From NCBI RefSeq assembly GCF_017640745.1, contig NZ_JAEPQA010000015.1, positions 55,703-119,702 on the forward strand: 64,000 nt of DNA. Reading direction: 5' to 3'. This DNA comes from Nisaea sp. Its GTDB lineage: Bacteria > Pseudomonadota > Alphaproteobacteria > Thalassobaculales > Thalassobaculaceae. The notes beneath the pieces were generated by a model that worked only from the letters and a program-made list of their open reading frames with translations, made no database searches and was not told the origin of the DNA. The position numbers and the translations under genes are program-made. This document shows, piece after piece, positions 26,013 through 35,546 of this stretch (its first letter is position 1; each line of letters begins with the position of its first letter).

Positions 26013-26834
26013 ATGCAAGATCCTTCACTCGCCCAGGATGAGTCTTCCCGCGCCATCAAGCTGCACGGCCCGCTCGATTTCCAGGGCATGCGTCAGGCGG
26101 GCAAGCTCGCTGCGGAAACGCTCGACTATCTGACGCCCTACGTTCAGCCCGGTGTGACCACCGAGGAACTGGACAAGCTCTGCCACGACTTCATCCTGAA
26201 GCATGGCGCGACCCCCGCGCCGCTCGGCTACAAGGGCTTTCCGAAGTCGATCTGCACTTCGATAAACCATGTCGTCTGCCACGGCATTCCGGGGCCGAAG
26301 AAGCTCGAGAACGGCGACATCCTGAATATCGACGTCACCGTGATCCTGAACGGCTGGCACGGCGATACCAGCCGGATGTACGGCGTCGGCGACAAGGTCA
26401 GCGTGAAGGCCAAGCGCCTGATGGACATCACCTATGACTGCCTGATGCTCGGCATCGAGCAGGTACGGCCCGGCGCGACCCTCGGCGATGTAGGCTACGC
26501 GATCCAGAAATATGCCGAAGACCAGCGCTGCTCCGTCGTGCGCGATTTCTGCGGCCACGGTCTCGGCCGCACCTTCCATGCCCCGCCAAGCGTGCTGCAT
26601 TACGGCAACAAGGGCGAAGGCACCATCCTCCAGGAAGGCATGTTCTTCACCATCGAGCCGATGATCAATGACGGCAAGTACGCGGTGAAGATCCTGCCCG
26701 ACGGCTGGACCGCGGTGACCCGCGACCGGTCGCTCTCGGCCCAGTTCGAGCATTCCATCGGCGTCACCGCCGACGGCTGCGAGATCTTCACGCTCTCGCC
26801 CAAGGGCTATACCAAGCCGCCCTACGAGATCTGA
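26013..26834 (+). CDS. map: Type I methionine aminopeptidase
   Basis: A 273-residue cytoplasmic enzyme that removes the initiator Met. Metal ligands are visible in order: Asp pair in NIDVTVILNGWHGDTSRMY, His in CGHGLGRTFH, Glu in TIEPMI and Glu in FEHSIGV. The substrate-binding His is in INHVVCHG. It is upstream of radC in the same direction. Confidence 0.96.
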   Translation: MQDPSLAQDESSRAIKLHGPLDFQGMRQAGKLAAETLDYLTPYVQPGVTTEELDKLCHDFILKHGATPAPLGYKGFPKSICTSINHVVCHGIPGPKKLENGDILNIDVTVILNGWHGDTSRMYGVGDKVSVKAKRLMDITYDCLMLGIEQVRPGATLGDVGYAIQKYAEDQRCSVVRDFCGHGLGRTFHAPPSVLHYGNKGEGTILQEGMFFTIEPMINDGKYAVKILPDGWTAVTRDRSLSAQFEHSIGVTADGCEIFTLSPKGYTKPPYEI

Positions 26835-26900
26835 TCCCGGAAAACCGTCCCGCCCCTCCCATGGCTCCAATGCCAAGGATCCCGAGGGGAGGACGCTTCC

Positions 26901-27596
26901 GTGCCACGCGACGATCTTCTGAACCCAGACTACAACGCCGGCCACCGGCGCCGGCTCCGCGACCGTTTCCTGAAGACCGGCCCGGAGCGGGTCGCGGATT
27001 ACGAGTTGCTGGAACTGGTGCTGTTCCAGTCGCGGCCGCGTGGCGACGTGAAGCCGCTGGCGAAAATGCTGCTGGACCGCTTCGGCAGCTTCTCCGAGAT
27101 CATCTCCGCCCCGGCGGAAGACCTGATGAAGGTCCGCGGCGTCGGGGAAAGCACGGCGATCGCGCTCAAGGCCGTCCGTGCCGCCGCAATCCGGCTGATG
27201 CAGGAGGAAGTCCGCGAACGTGCCGTCGTTTCCTCCTGGGATCAGCTCATCGCCTATTGCCGGGCCGCGATGGGCTTCTCGAAGCGCGAGCAGTTCCGCG
27301 TGCTCTTCCTCGACAAGAAGAACCGGATCATCGCCGACGAGGTGCTGCAGGAAGGCACCGTCGACCACACCCCGGTCTATCCGCGCGAGGTCGTCGCCCG
27401 CGCCCTCGATCTCGGCGCGACGGCCCTCATCCTGGTGCACAATCACCCGAGCGGGGATACGACGCCGTCCAAGGCCGATATCGAGATGACGAACCAGATC
27501 CGCCAGGCGGCCTCGGTGCTCGGCATCGTGCTGCACGACCACATCATCGTCGGCCGCGCCGCCCATACCAGTTTCAAGGCACGGGGATTGCTCTGA
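26901..27596 (+). CDS. radC: RadC/YsxA JAB-domain protein
   Basis: A 231-residue protein with a helix-hairpin-helix region (FSEIISAPAEDLMKVRGVGES) and a JAMM/MPN+ metalloprotease core (VDHTPVYPREVVARAL and LVHNHPSGDTTPSKADIEMT, with the H-x-H-x10-D zinc ligands). RadC proteins are widespread but are not needed for DNA repair; they are often linked with other accessory functions. The GTG start follows AGGGGAGG. Confidence 0.93.
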   Translation: MPRDDLLNPDYNAGHRRRLRDRFLKTGPERVADYELLELVLFQSRPRGDVKPLAKMLLDRFGSFSEIISAPAEDLMKVRGVGESTAIALKAVRAAAIRLMQEEVRERAVVSSWDQLIAYCRAAMGFSKREQFRVLFLDKKNRIIADEVLQEGTVDHTPVYPREVVARALDLGATALILVHNHPSGDTTPSKADIEMTNQIRQAASVLGIVLHDHIIVGRAAHTSFKARGLL

Positions 27597-27605
27597 GCGA
27601 AACGG

Positions 27606-28859
27606 CTAGCGGTTATGCGGCAGCCGGATGAAACAAGCCGCCGCGACACCGGCGAGACAGAAGAGAGGCAGGATCAGGAAAGCGGTCTCGAAGGTTTCCA
27701 GCGCATAGACACGCGCACCGTCAACCATCCGTCCCTGCCAGCCGAGATCGAGCAGATACCCGATGAAGGGCTGCAGCACGGCACCGCTGCCGACGACGAA
27801 ACTGTTGATGATCCCGAGCGCGGCGCTGTTGGCCCAGGCAGGGTTGTGCTCCCGGGCAACGGCGAAGCTCAGCACCATGGTGGCGGACCCGAAACCCTGC
27901 AGCGCCAGCACCGCCTGCAGAAGCGGCAGCGGCATTGCCGGGAAAAGGATCACCAGCGAGATCCCCACGGTCGCCAGCAGGCCGCCCGCGACCATGAAGC
28001 GCCGCCTCTTGCCCAGCTTGTCGGAAAGCCACCCGATAACCGGGGCGCCTATCCCCCAGCCGAAGAACATCACCGAGGCGAGCGCCGCCGCTTCGGGCTT
28101 CGTCATCCCGCGCGCCTCGATCAGGAACGGCACGCCCCAGAGCCCGCCGAACGCCAGCATGGATCCGGTCATGCCGACACCGAAGGCCGCGGCGAGCCAG
28201 GTCTGCCGGTTGGAAAGCGCGCGTTTCAACCCTTCGAGGAGCGGGCGCGCCGGCTCGTCATGCGCCTGCACCTTGTCGCGTACGGTGAGGAACAGGCAGA
28301 CCGTCAGCACAGCGCCACCGATCGCCACAGCCCAATTGGTGTCGCGCCAGCCGATCTGTTCCACCGCATAGCCGAAGGGCGCCTGCCCAAGGATCCCGCC
28401 GAGGACGCCCAGGGCTTGGGCAAGCCCCCCCAGAAGCGCGAAGCGTGCCGGAAACCAGATCGCAGCCACGGACAGCGCGGCGACGAAGCTGCAGGCGCAG
28501 CCAAGCCCGATCAGGAACCGGCCGACATAGGCCATCTCGATCGTTTCGGCGCTCGCGAAAACCATCACGCCAGCGGTACAGATCGCCGCCGCACCGGTCG
28601 CGAGCCGGCGCGCGCCGAGCCTGTCGATGGCGACGCCGACCGGGATCTGGATGCTGGCATAGACGTAGAAATAGACCGCCGAGAGATTGCCGAGGATCGC
28701 CCCGCCGACGGCGAATTCGCGCATCAGGTCGTCGACCATGACCGATGGCGAGACCCTGAGGACGAAGGCATAGAGGAAAAAGACCGAGGCGAAGAACCAT
28801 CCGGCCAGAAGCAGTGCCTTGGCCGGTGTCGCTGAAATTGTTCCGGTCTCGGTGCTCAC
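27606..28859 (-). CDS. MFS transporter
   Basis: A 417-residue, twelve-segment transporter with GTG start (VSTETGTISATPAK). The loop after TM2 reads AIDRLGARRLATGA, and TM5 has AIWFPARFALLGGLAQALGVLGGI, typical of the major facilitator superfamily. It is convergent with radC with 9 bases between. Substrate unknown. Confidence 0.82.
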   Translation of the reverse strand: MSTETGTISATPAKALLLAGWFFASVFFLYAFVLRVSPSVMVDDLMREFAVGGAILGNLSAVYFYVYASIQIPVGVAIDRLGARRLATGAAAICTAGVMVFASAETIEMAYVGRFLIGLGCACSFVAALSVAAIWFPARFALLGGLAQALGVLGGILGQAPFGYAVEQIGWRDTNWAVAIGGAVLTVCLFLTVRDKVQAHDEPARPLLEGLKRALSNRQTWLAAAFGVGMTGSMLAFGGLWGVPFLIEARGMTKPEAAALASVMFFGWGIGAPVIGWLSDKLGKRRRFMVAGGLLATVGISLVILFPAMPLPLLQAVLALQGFGSATMVLSFAVAREHNPAWANSAALGIINSFVVGSGAVLQPFIGYLLDLGWQGRMVDGARVYALETFETAFLILPLFCLAGVAAACFIRLPHNR

Positions 28860-29012
28860 ACGGTCTCTCCGGCGGAAACGGGAACCGTCTCAGTCGCATG
28901 CACATCCCCGCCGGTCAATCGCCACCGAAGGCAGCACTGCCTGAGTGAATTGTCATCAGTTCACGGCGGCGCCAAAGTGAACATGGAGCAACCGCCGGAA
29001 CGGGGACCGGAC

Positions 29013-29945
29013 ATGATCGACGCGCGCACAACGACCCACGATGCCGAGGAGGATCCGCGCAACCGGGACATCCGGATCTGGGTCAACGGCGAGATCGTGC
29101 ACCGGGACGAGGCGAAGGTCTCGGTCTACGATTCCGGCTTCCTGCTCGGCGACGGCATGTGGGAGGGCATGCGCCTGCATAAAGGAACCTGGGTTTTCTT
29201 CGAAGAGCACATGGACCGGCTGTTCGAAAGCTGCAAGGCGGTCTCCCTCGATATCGGCATGGATCGCGCGGGACTTCTTCATGCCCTGAACGAGACTGCC
29301 GCGGCAAACGGCATGGAGACGGATGTGCATTGCCGCCTGATGGTGACCCGGGGCGTGAAGGTGAAACCGTTCCAGCACCCGTCCCTCTCCCGCAGCGGCC
29401 CGACGGTCGTCATCATCCTCGAACATTCGAAACCGGCGTCACGCCTCAAGCAGCGCGGTATCCGGCTCGCCACCGTGCATCAGGTCCGCGGCCTGCCGCA
29501 TTCCCAGGACCCGAAGCTGAACTCCCATTCGAAACTGAACTGCGTCATCGCCTGCCTGCAGGCGGAACAGGCCGGTGCCGACGAGGGCCTGATGCTCGAC
29601 CCGCACGGCTTCGTCAACACGACCAACGCCTGCAACTTCTTCATCGTCCGGCGCGGCGAGGTCTGGACCTCCACCGGCGACTACTGCATGAACGGCGTCA
29701 CACGGCGCAAGGTGATCGACCTCTGCCGCGCGAATGGCATCCCGGTATTCGAGAAGAACTTCTCGCTGGTCGAATGCATGGGAGCCGAGGAGGTCTTTCT
29801 GACAGGCTCGTTCGGCGGCCTGACCCCGGTCGCGGAAATCGACGGCAAGACAGTCGGAAACGGCACGGTGCCTGGAATTGTGACCAGCTCGCTGCAGAGA
29901 TATTACAAAGCGCTGATCGAGGATCACATCGCCCGAAAGCTCTAA
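29013..29945 (+). CDS. Class IV aminotransferase-like protein lacking the PLP-ring Glu
   Basis: A 310-residue fold-type IV PLP protein. The start ATG 29013 has GGGGA upstream; 28950 and 28983 are alternatives. YDSGFLLGDGMWEGMRLHKG and RLMVTRGV match the family. The most likely PLP-binding Lys is Lys168 in PKLNSHSKLN. In the ring-contacting segment GFVNTTNACNFFIV the usual Glu (as in E. coli IlvE SEGAGENLF) is Thr203, so PLP chemistry may differ. It may still be an aminotransferase with a relaxed active site, a racemase or a lyase. Confidence 0.75.
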   Translation: MIDARTTTHDAEEDPRNRDIRIWVNGEIVHRDEAKVSVYDSGFLLGDGMWEGMRLHKGTWVFFEEHMDRLFESCKAVSLDIGMDRAGLLHALNETAAANGMETDVHCRLMVTRGVKVKPFQHPSLSRSGPTVVIILEHSKPASRLKQRGIRLATVHQVRGLPHSQDPKLNSHSKLNCVIACLQAEQAGADEGLMLDPHGFVNTTNACNFFIVRRGEVWTSTGDYCMNGVTRRKVIDLCRANGIPVFEKNFSLVECMGAEEVFLTGSFGGLTPVAEIDGKTVGNGTVPGIVTSSLQRYYKALIEDHIARKL

Positions 29946-30025
29946 AACGGATGCATACCAAACGTTAACCATCAGAGGACTAGAATGCCGTTCGATGAAT
30001 AGCGTGCTGCTCGGAAACCTGCCCG

Positions 30026-32929
30026 TTGATTGAAGTAAACTGCGACGCCTCGGAACAGGGCGTGCTTTCGTCCGTGATCGAGAACGTGAGCCAGGGCCTC
30101 AGCTACTTTGACGAGGACCTGAAGCTCGTCGTCTGCAACCGCCGCTATCTCGATCTGCTCGGCTTTCCGCACTGGATGGGCACGCCCGGAACTCCGATGT
30201 CGGCATTTTTCCGGCATAATGCCGAGCGCGGCGAATACGGGCCCGGCGAGATCGAAGATCAGGTCCGGGAACGTGTCGAACTCGCGCGCCGGGCAGAAGC
30301 GCACAGCTTCGAGCGGGTCCGTCCGGATGGCACAGTCTTGCGCATTCGCGGCGTTCCGGTCCGCGGCGGTTTCGTCACCACCTATGACGACATTACCGAG
30401 CTGCGTAACTCCCAGAAAGAGCTCGAACAGACTAACGAACGCCTTGACGACCTGGTTTGGGAGCGCACCGCAAAACTGCAGGCGCGAGAAAACGAGCTCT
30501 CGGAAAAGACGGCGGCGCTCGAGACCATTCTGGAATCGGTCAAATACGGGATCACGCTGTTCGACAACGAGCTCAATCTCGTCGCGGCGAACCGGCAGAC
30601 CTTCGAAATGATGAATGTTCCGGAGCACCTTCGGAGACAGGGCACGCCCTTCGAGAGCTTCATCAGGTTGTTTGCAGAACGCGGCGAATATGGCGAGGGA
30701 GACGTCGAGGAACAGGTGCGCTCCCGCGTGGAACTCGCGCGCAAGTTCGAGCCTCACAATTTCGTTCGCGAACAATCAAACGGCCGGATCTACGAGATTA
30801 CCGGCAGGCCGGTAGAAGGCGGCTTCGTCACGACATATGTCGATGTCACAGAGCAGAAGCAGTTCGAAGCTCTGCTGCAGGCAAACAACGCCGAGCTGTC
30901 GCAAAAGACATCCGCACTTGAAGCAATTATGGCCGCGCTCGATCACGGCATTGCCCTCTTCGGAAAGGATCTCAATCTGGTTGCGGCCAATTCCCGGGCC
31001 TTCGACCTGATGAAGGTCCCGCACGAAATGAATCGGCCGGGCGTGCACTTTTCGGATTTCCTGCGCCTGCAGGCCGCGCAGGGCGAATTCGGCCCCGGCG
31101 ACATTGACGAGATCGTGGAAAGGCTTACCGCCCTGGCGGAACGGCCCGAACGTTACCATGCAATTCGTCATCGCGCCGACGGAACGGTCATCGAGGTCTC
31201 GCGCAATCCGATCGAGATCGGTTTCGTTGCGACCTACCGCGACGTAACCGAGCAGAAGCAGTTCGAAGCGCTGCTGCAGGCCAACAACGAAGAGCTAACC
31301 GAGAAAACCGCAGCACTTGAGACCATACTGGAGACGGTCGATTACGGCATCTCGCTTTTTGACCGGGATCTGAAACTGGTTGCCGCCAACCCCCAGGCGT
31401 TCGAGTTGATAGACATTCCCGAGCGCTATAACCATCCGGGATGTCACCTCTCGGAAATCTTGCGCTATCAGGCAGAGAATGGAGCCTTCGGCGCTGGTAA
31501 CGTAGACGAGATCGTTGCCGCCAGGACCGCCGCCGCGTGGAATGGCAAGGCGTATTCGACGACGCGCGAGCGCAAGGACGGACGGATCATCGAAGTGGTC
31601 CGGCGCAAGATCGACAATGGCTTTGTGACCACGTACCGGGACGTGACAGAGCAGAAACAGGTCGAGGCCCTGCTCCGCTCGACAAACGAGGAACTGGAGA
31701 GACGCGTCGAGGAACGGACGTCGGAGTTGAACCGGCAGTTGCGCGAGACCGAACGCGCGGAAGCCGAGATGCGTATCGCCAAAAGCCGGGCCGAACAGGC
31801 CGACCGGGCGAAATCAGACTTCCTCGCCCGCATGAGCCATGAGATCCGCACGCCGCTGAACGGAATCATCGGGCTCAATCACATCCTCAGCGACACCGAT
31901 CTGACGCAGGGACAATTGGACATCGTCTCGAAAGTGCAGTCCTCGTCGAACGCGCTGCTCCGGATCGTGAACGACGTTCTGGACTTCGCCAAGATCGAAG
32001 CTGGACGGCTCGATATCGAAGACATTCCCTTCTCGCTCGAAGAGGTACTCGACTCCGTCGGCCAGATCGCCGCACCGCGCGCCGATGAGAAAGGCCTGAG
32101 GTTCGAGATCGATCCGGACGGCGCGGCGGCAAGAAACTTTTTCGGCGACCCGCACCGTATCGGCCAGATCCTCATCAACTACTGTAGCAATGCGATCAAG
32201 TTCACCCATTCCGGCCTGGTGCGGCTCAAAGTGTCGGTCGAAGAGTCCGGAAACGAGAGAGCGTTGGTGCATTTCGCCGTGCAGGACAGCGGAATCGGTA
32301 TGACGGCGGAAGAAGTATCCGGCGTCTTCCAGCCCTTCCACCAAGCCGATGCGTCAACGACGCGACGCTATGGAGGAACCGGCCTGGGGCTGGCCATCTG
32401 CCGGGAGCTTGCGGATCGCATGGGCGGCCGGGTCTGGGTCGAGAGCGCCGTCGGCGAGGGAAGTACCTTTCACGCAGAATTGCGGCTCAGAATTGCCGCG
32501 GAAAGCGCAACCGCCACCGTTGAAGACAAACGCGACTGGCGTGCCGCGTGCAAGGGCCTGAAAGTTCTTCTGGTCGAAGACAACATGATCAATCGGGAGA
32601 TCGCGACCGTCCTGCTGGAAGGCGCCGGGATCACGGTGGTTCCGGCAGTTCACGGCAAGGAGGCGGTCGACATCTTGCTGTCGGAAACGCCGCCTGAGAT
32701 CGACGCCGTGCTGATGGATCTGCAGATGCCGGAAATGGACGGACACGAGGCGACGCGCCACATCCTCGCCGATCCGCGCTACCGCGACCTCAAGGTGATC
32801 GCCCTGACCGCCAATGCGGTCGCCGAGGAGATCGAAAAGAGCAAGTCCGTCGGAATGGCCGGTCACATCACCAAGCCGTTCGAACCGGAAACCCTGTTCC
32901 GGAACCTCGCACTCAGCCGAAACTTCTAG
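30026..32929 (+). CDS. Hybrid sensor histidine kinase with four tandem PAS domains
   Basis: A 967-residue soluble sensor. Residues 10-545 contain four repeats of a PAS_7-type domain (each opens with G-[ILS]-x-[LY]-F-D-x-[DE]-L-x-L-V-x-x-N and closes with GFVTTYxDVTEQ or similar). Then come a coiled-coil linker, HisKA with phospho-His605 (ARMSHEIRTPLNG), an ATPase domain (DSGIGM and YGGTGLGLAICREL) and a receiver domain with phospho-Asp898 (VLMDLQMPEMDG). The TTG start has GGAAA 8 bases upstream, and no earlier in-frame start exists after the TGA at 29996. No cognate regulator is adjacent; the internal receiver may feed a phosphorelay. Confidence 0.9.
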   Translation: MIEVNCDASEQGVLSSVIENVSQGLSYFDEDLKLVVCNRRYLDLLGFPHWMGTPGTPMSAFFRHNAERGEYGPGEIEDQVRERVELARRAEAHSFERVRPDGTVLRIRGVPVRGGFVTTYDDITELRNSQKELEQTNERLDDLVWERTAKLQARENELSEKTAALETILESVKYGITLFDNELNLVAANRQTFEMMNVPEHLRRQGTPFESFIRLFAERGEYGEGDVEEQVRSRVELARKFEPHNFVREQSNGRIYEITGRPVEGGFVTTYVDVTEQKQFEALLQANNAELSQKTSALEAIMAALDHGIALFGKDLNLVAANSRAFDLMKVPHEMNRPGVHFSDFLRLQAAQGEFGPGDIDEIVERLTALAERPERYHAIRHRADGTVIEVSRNPIEIGFVATYRDVTEQKQFEALLQANNEELTEKTAALETILETVDYGISLFDRDLKLVAANPQAFELIDIPERYNHPGCHLSEILRYQAENGAFGAGNVDEIVAARTAAAWNGKAYSTTRERKDGRIIEVVRRKIDNGFVTTYRDVTEQKQVEALLRSTNEELERRVEERTSELNRQLRETERAEAEMRIAKSRAEQADRAKSDFLARMSHEIRTPLNGIIGLNHILSDTDLTQGQLDIVSKVQSSSNALLRIVNDVLDFAKIEAGRLDIEDIPFSLEEVLDSVGQIAAPRADEKGLRFEIDPDGAAARNFFGDPHRIGQILINYCSNAIKFTHSGLVRLKVSVEESGNERALVHFAVQDSGIGMTAEEVSGVFQPFHQADASTTRRYGGTGLGLAICRELADRMGGRVWVESAVGEGSTFHAELRLRIAAESATATVEDKRDWRAACKGLKVLLVEDNMINREIATVLLEGAGITVVPAVHGKEAVDILLSETPPEIDAVLMDLQMPEMDGHEATRHILADPRYRDLKVIALTANAVAEEIEKSKSVGMAGHITKPFEPETLFRNLALSRNF

Positions 32930-33186
32930 ACGGTAATATCGAGGATCGAACCACGTGGCAGATCCGCGCTGATCTCCTCCAGCGGGATCGGATTTTGGCG
33001 CTGCCGGTTCTGCTGCTCGGCACGCGGGTCGCTGGCGCGGAGTTCCTGCACGAAGCGGCTGTCGGTGGGATCGAGTTCGCGCGTACGCGACCGCCGGCCG
33101 TCAGCCTCGTTCGGCTGGACCGGGACCTGCCTCTCGCCGGTCTGTGCCGGGACCAGAGGTAAGTTGATTATCGGACCGAGTGCCAT
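32926..33186 (-). CDS. Hypothetical small protein
   Basis: An 86-residue frame that overlaps the 3' end of the kinase gene by 4 bases. It starts MALGPIINLPLVPAQTGERQ, has a charged Arg/Glu/Gln-rich middle and ends LPRGSILDITV. Pro and polar content suggests a flexible protein. The hydrophobic RGSILDI end and its coding-like composition favour a real gene, but only moderately. Confidence 0.5.
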   Translation of the reverse strand: MALGPIINLPLVPAQTGERQVPVQPNEADGRRSRTRELDPTDSRFVQELRASDPRAEQQNRQRQNPIPLEEISADLPRGSILDITV

Positions 33187-33367
33187 ATCCAGCCTTGCTT
33201 GCTCAGACCGGTCTCCAGCACGTGTTCTGCCCGAAACCGGCGCGTGAAACCATCACGCTCAAGGTTAATTACGGCATTTATATTGTATTTTAGATAAATA
33301 TGTCAATTGTGATGGCAAGACTGGTCCTGAAGTAACGGGCGAACGGCGACAGGATCGCGCGCAACGT

Positions 33368-33607
33368 CTAGTTTTCGGGCGGAAACGCGCGCTTTTTCAA
33401 TGACCTGGCAAAACCGAGAGGGTCCTTGAGGGGATCATGCTCCGCCGCCGCATCACGAGCGGATTCGCTCAAATGCCGTCCCGCATTTTCCAGTTTCGGA
33501 CGGGCCTTTACGTAAACCTGTGCCGCCATATCGGCCGCCTTCTGCTGGACCTCCGGATTTTGCGCGATCCGACGGGCCGCTTCCAGGAAGAGACGTCTTA
33601 CAATCAT
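33368..33607 (-). CDS. Hypothetical small protein
   Basis: A 79-residue, highly basic cytoplasmic protein. The N-terminal half (VRRLFLEAARRIAQNPEVQQ) looks helical and has alternating charges; the end is KKRAFPPEN. It lies downstream of the aldolase gene on the same strand. Possibly a nucleic-acid or peptidoglycan-associated small protein; no family recognised. Confidence 0.6.
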   Translation of the reverse strand: MIVRRLFLEAARRIAQNPEVQQKAADMAAQVYVKARPKLENAGRHLSESARDAAAEHDPLKDPLGFARSLKKRAFPPEN

Positions 33608-33635
33608 CGCAGCGCTCCCTTCTCAACAAGACCGC

Positions 33636-34307
33636 TCAACGCCCACCATACCCCGTCACGCCGAATTTCGCCGCCACCTTCTCGATCTCCTCGTCCGGCA
33701 AAATCGCCGGCTGGCCGATCTGCAGCGCACGCCAGTACATCGCCGCGAGCGTCTCGGCCTCGACGGTGAGCGCCAGCGTGCGTTCGAGATGCGGGCCGAG
33801 CACGATCAGGCCGTGATTGCCGAGCAGGCAGGCCTTGCGCCCTTCCAGCGCCTGCAGCGCGTAATCGGACAGTTCCTGCGTTCCATAGGTCGCATAAGGC
33901 GCGCAGCGGATCGTCGGGCCGCCGAACAGCGCGATCATGTAGTGGAAAGCCGGTATCTCCCGGTGCAGACAGGCGAGCGTGGTCGCGAACATGCCGTGCG
34001 TGTGCACGATGGCGCCCGCATCCTCCCGCGCCTTCATGATGTCGAGATGAAACCGCCACTCGCTCGAGGGCTTGTGCTTGCCCTCGACATTGCCGTCGAG
34101 ATCCATCCGCACGATGTCCTCCGGCGTCAGCCGGTCGTAGCGGATACTCGACGGGGTCAGGAAGAAGCCTTCCTTCGGATCCTCGCTCACCCGAACGCTG
34201 ACATTGCCGGAGGTACCCTGGTTCAGGCCCATCTCGTTCATCTTCAGGCAGGTGTCGATCACTTCCTGCCGGAGTGCCTTTTCGGCCGCTCCCATACGCT
34301 TCGCCAT
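33636..34307 (-). CDS. Class II aldolase, Ald2/FucA-like
   Basis: A 223-residue class II aldolase starting at ATG 34307, which overlaps the mtnA stop by one base (TGATG). NQGTSGNVSVRV, VHTHGMFATTLACLH, and CAPYATYGTQELSDYALQALEGRKACLLGNHGLIV give the zinc His ligands and are close to fuculose-1-phosphate aldolase. Directly after MtnA this matches Ald2 of the MTA-dihydroxyacetone-phosphate shunt, which cleaves methylthioribulose-1-phosphate to DHAP and 2-(methylthio)acetaldehyde. MtnB (methylthioribulose-1-P dehydratase) is in the same superfamily and remains an alternative. Confidence 0.8.
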   Translation of the reverse strand: MAKRMGAAEKALRQEVIDTCLKMNEMGLNQGTSGNVSVRVSEDPKEGFFLTPSSIRYDRLTPEDIVRMDLDGNVEGKHKPSSEWRFHLDIMKAREDAGAIVHTHGMFATTLACLHREIPAFHYMIALFGGPTIRCAPYATYGTQELSDYALQALEGRKACLLGNHGLIVLGPHLERTLALTVEAETLAAMYWRALQIGQPAILPDEEIEKVAAKFGVTGYGGR

Positions 34308-35416
34308 CAGTCTTCGCCCACCTGCTGCATTTCCGGAAACAGTTTCAACAATCCCTCCTCGCTCGCTTCGGCGCATCCGCGCTCGGTCAGCAGACCGGTG
34401 ACCAGCCGCGCCGGCGTGACGTCGAAGGCCGGGTTCGCCGCCGGGCTCCGTTCCGGCGTGATCGTGACCGTCGCGACCTCGCCCGAAGGCAGCCGTCCCG
34501 TCATCTCCGTCACCTCCTTCGAACTGCGCTCCTCGATCGGAATGTCCCGCACGCCGTCAGAGATGGTCCAGTCGATGGTCGGCGACGGCAGGCCGACATA
34601 GAAAGGCACGCCATTGTCATGCGCCGCCAGCGCCTTCAGATATGTGCCGATCTTGTTGCAGACGTCACCGCTCCGGGTCGTCCGGTCGGTCCCGGTGATC
34701 ACCATATCGACCATGCCGTGCTGCATGTAATGACCGCCTGCATTGTCGACGATCACCATATGCGGCACACCGTGATTACCCAGTTCCCACGCTGTCAGGC
34801 TGGCACCCTGATTGCGCGGCCGCGTCTCGTCGACCCAGACATGCACCGGAATGCCGGCATCATGCGCGAGATAGATCGGCGCGGTCGCGGTTCCCCAATC
34901 AACCGTCGCCAGCCACCCGGCATTGCAGTGGGTCAGGATATTGATGGTCTCGCCCGGCTTTTTCTTCGCCTGGATCACCTTAATGACTTCGAGCCCCGCC
35001 TCGCCGATGGCGCGGTTGATGCCGACATCCTCGTCGCAGATCTCGCCTGCGAGCCTGAAGGCGGCATCGGCGCGCGCCTCGGGGGCCAGCGGCTTCAGCT
35101 TCCGGCGTGCGGCGTCGAGCGCCCAGCGCAGGTTCACCGCCGTCGGTCGGGTCTCGTAGAGCCGGTCATAGGCGTTTGAAAGCCCTGCATCTGTGGCATC
35201 GGCGCGCATCGCCAGCCACATGCCGTAGGCTGCCGTCGCCCCGATCAGCGGAGCGCCCCGCACCAGCATCGCCTTGATCGCATGCGCCGCGTCGGCGAGC
35301 GTTTCAAGCCTTGCGATCTCGAACCGGTGCGGCAGTTTCGTCTGATCGATGATCTCGACCGAAACGCCGTCCTTGCCCGGCCAGATCGTGCGATGCGGCT
35401 TGCCGTCGATTTTCAT
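34307..35416 (-). CDS. mtnA: Methylthioribose-1-phosphate isomerase
   Basis: A 369-residue enzyme of the eIF2B-alpha-like fold that converts methylthioribose-1-phosphate to methylthioribulose-1-phosphate. Start ATG 35416 ([12 protein letters not shown]) has GGGAG upstream. Family motifs seen are [29 protein letters not shown] (catalytic Cys) and [21 protein letters not shown] (catalytic Asp). It is followed by an Ald2/FucA-type aldolase with one-base overlap. No methylthioadenosine phosphorylase or MtnK is visible in the window. Confidence 0.93.
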   Translation of the reverse strand: MKIDGKPHRTIWPGKDGVSVEIIDQTKLPHRFEIARLETLADAAHAIKAMLVRGAPLIGATAAYGMWLAMRADATDAGLSNAYDRLYETRPTAVNLRWALDAARRKLKPLAPEARADAAFRLAGEICDEDVGINRAIGEAGLEVIKVIQAKKKPGETINILTHCNAGWLATVDWGTATAPIYLAHDAGIPVHVWVDETRPRNQGASLTAWELGNHGVPHMVIVDNAGGHYMQHGMVDMVITGTDRTTRSGDVCNKIGTYLKALAAHDNGVPFYVGLPSPTIDWTISDGVRDIPIEERSSKEVTEMTGRLPSGEVATVTITPERSPAANPAFDVTPARLVTGLLTERGCAEASEEGLLKLFPEMQQVGED

Positions 35417-35546
35417 GAAGTCGCTCCCTCGTCGCTCTTCCGCCGATGGCGTGACTCCGGCGGACGGCGATGATAAAACCCCGCCTGCCCGAATGCCATC
35501 CCGCTTTCCGGCGCCGCCCGCATTCTGTCGAACACCGAGGACGCAC

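Noticed and set aside
26025..27566. 513-codon minus-strand frame over map and radC
   Set aside because: Antisense shadow of two recognised genes, with no ribosome-binding site or recognisable protein motif.
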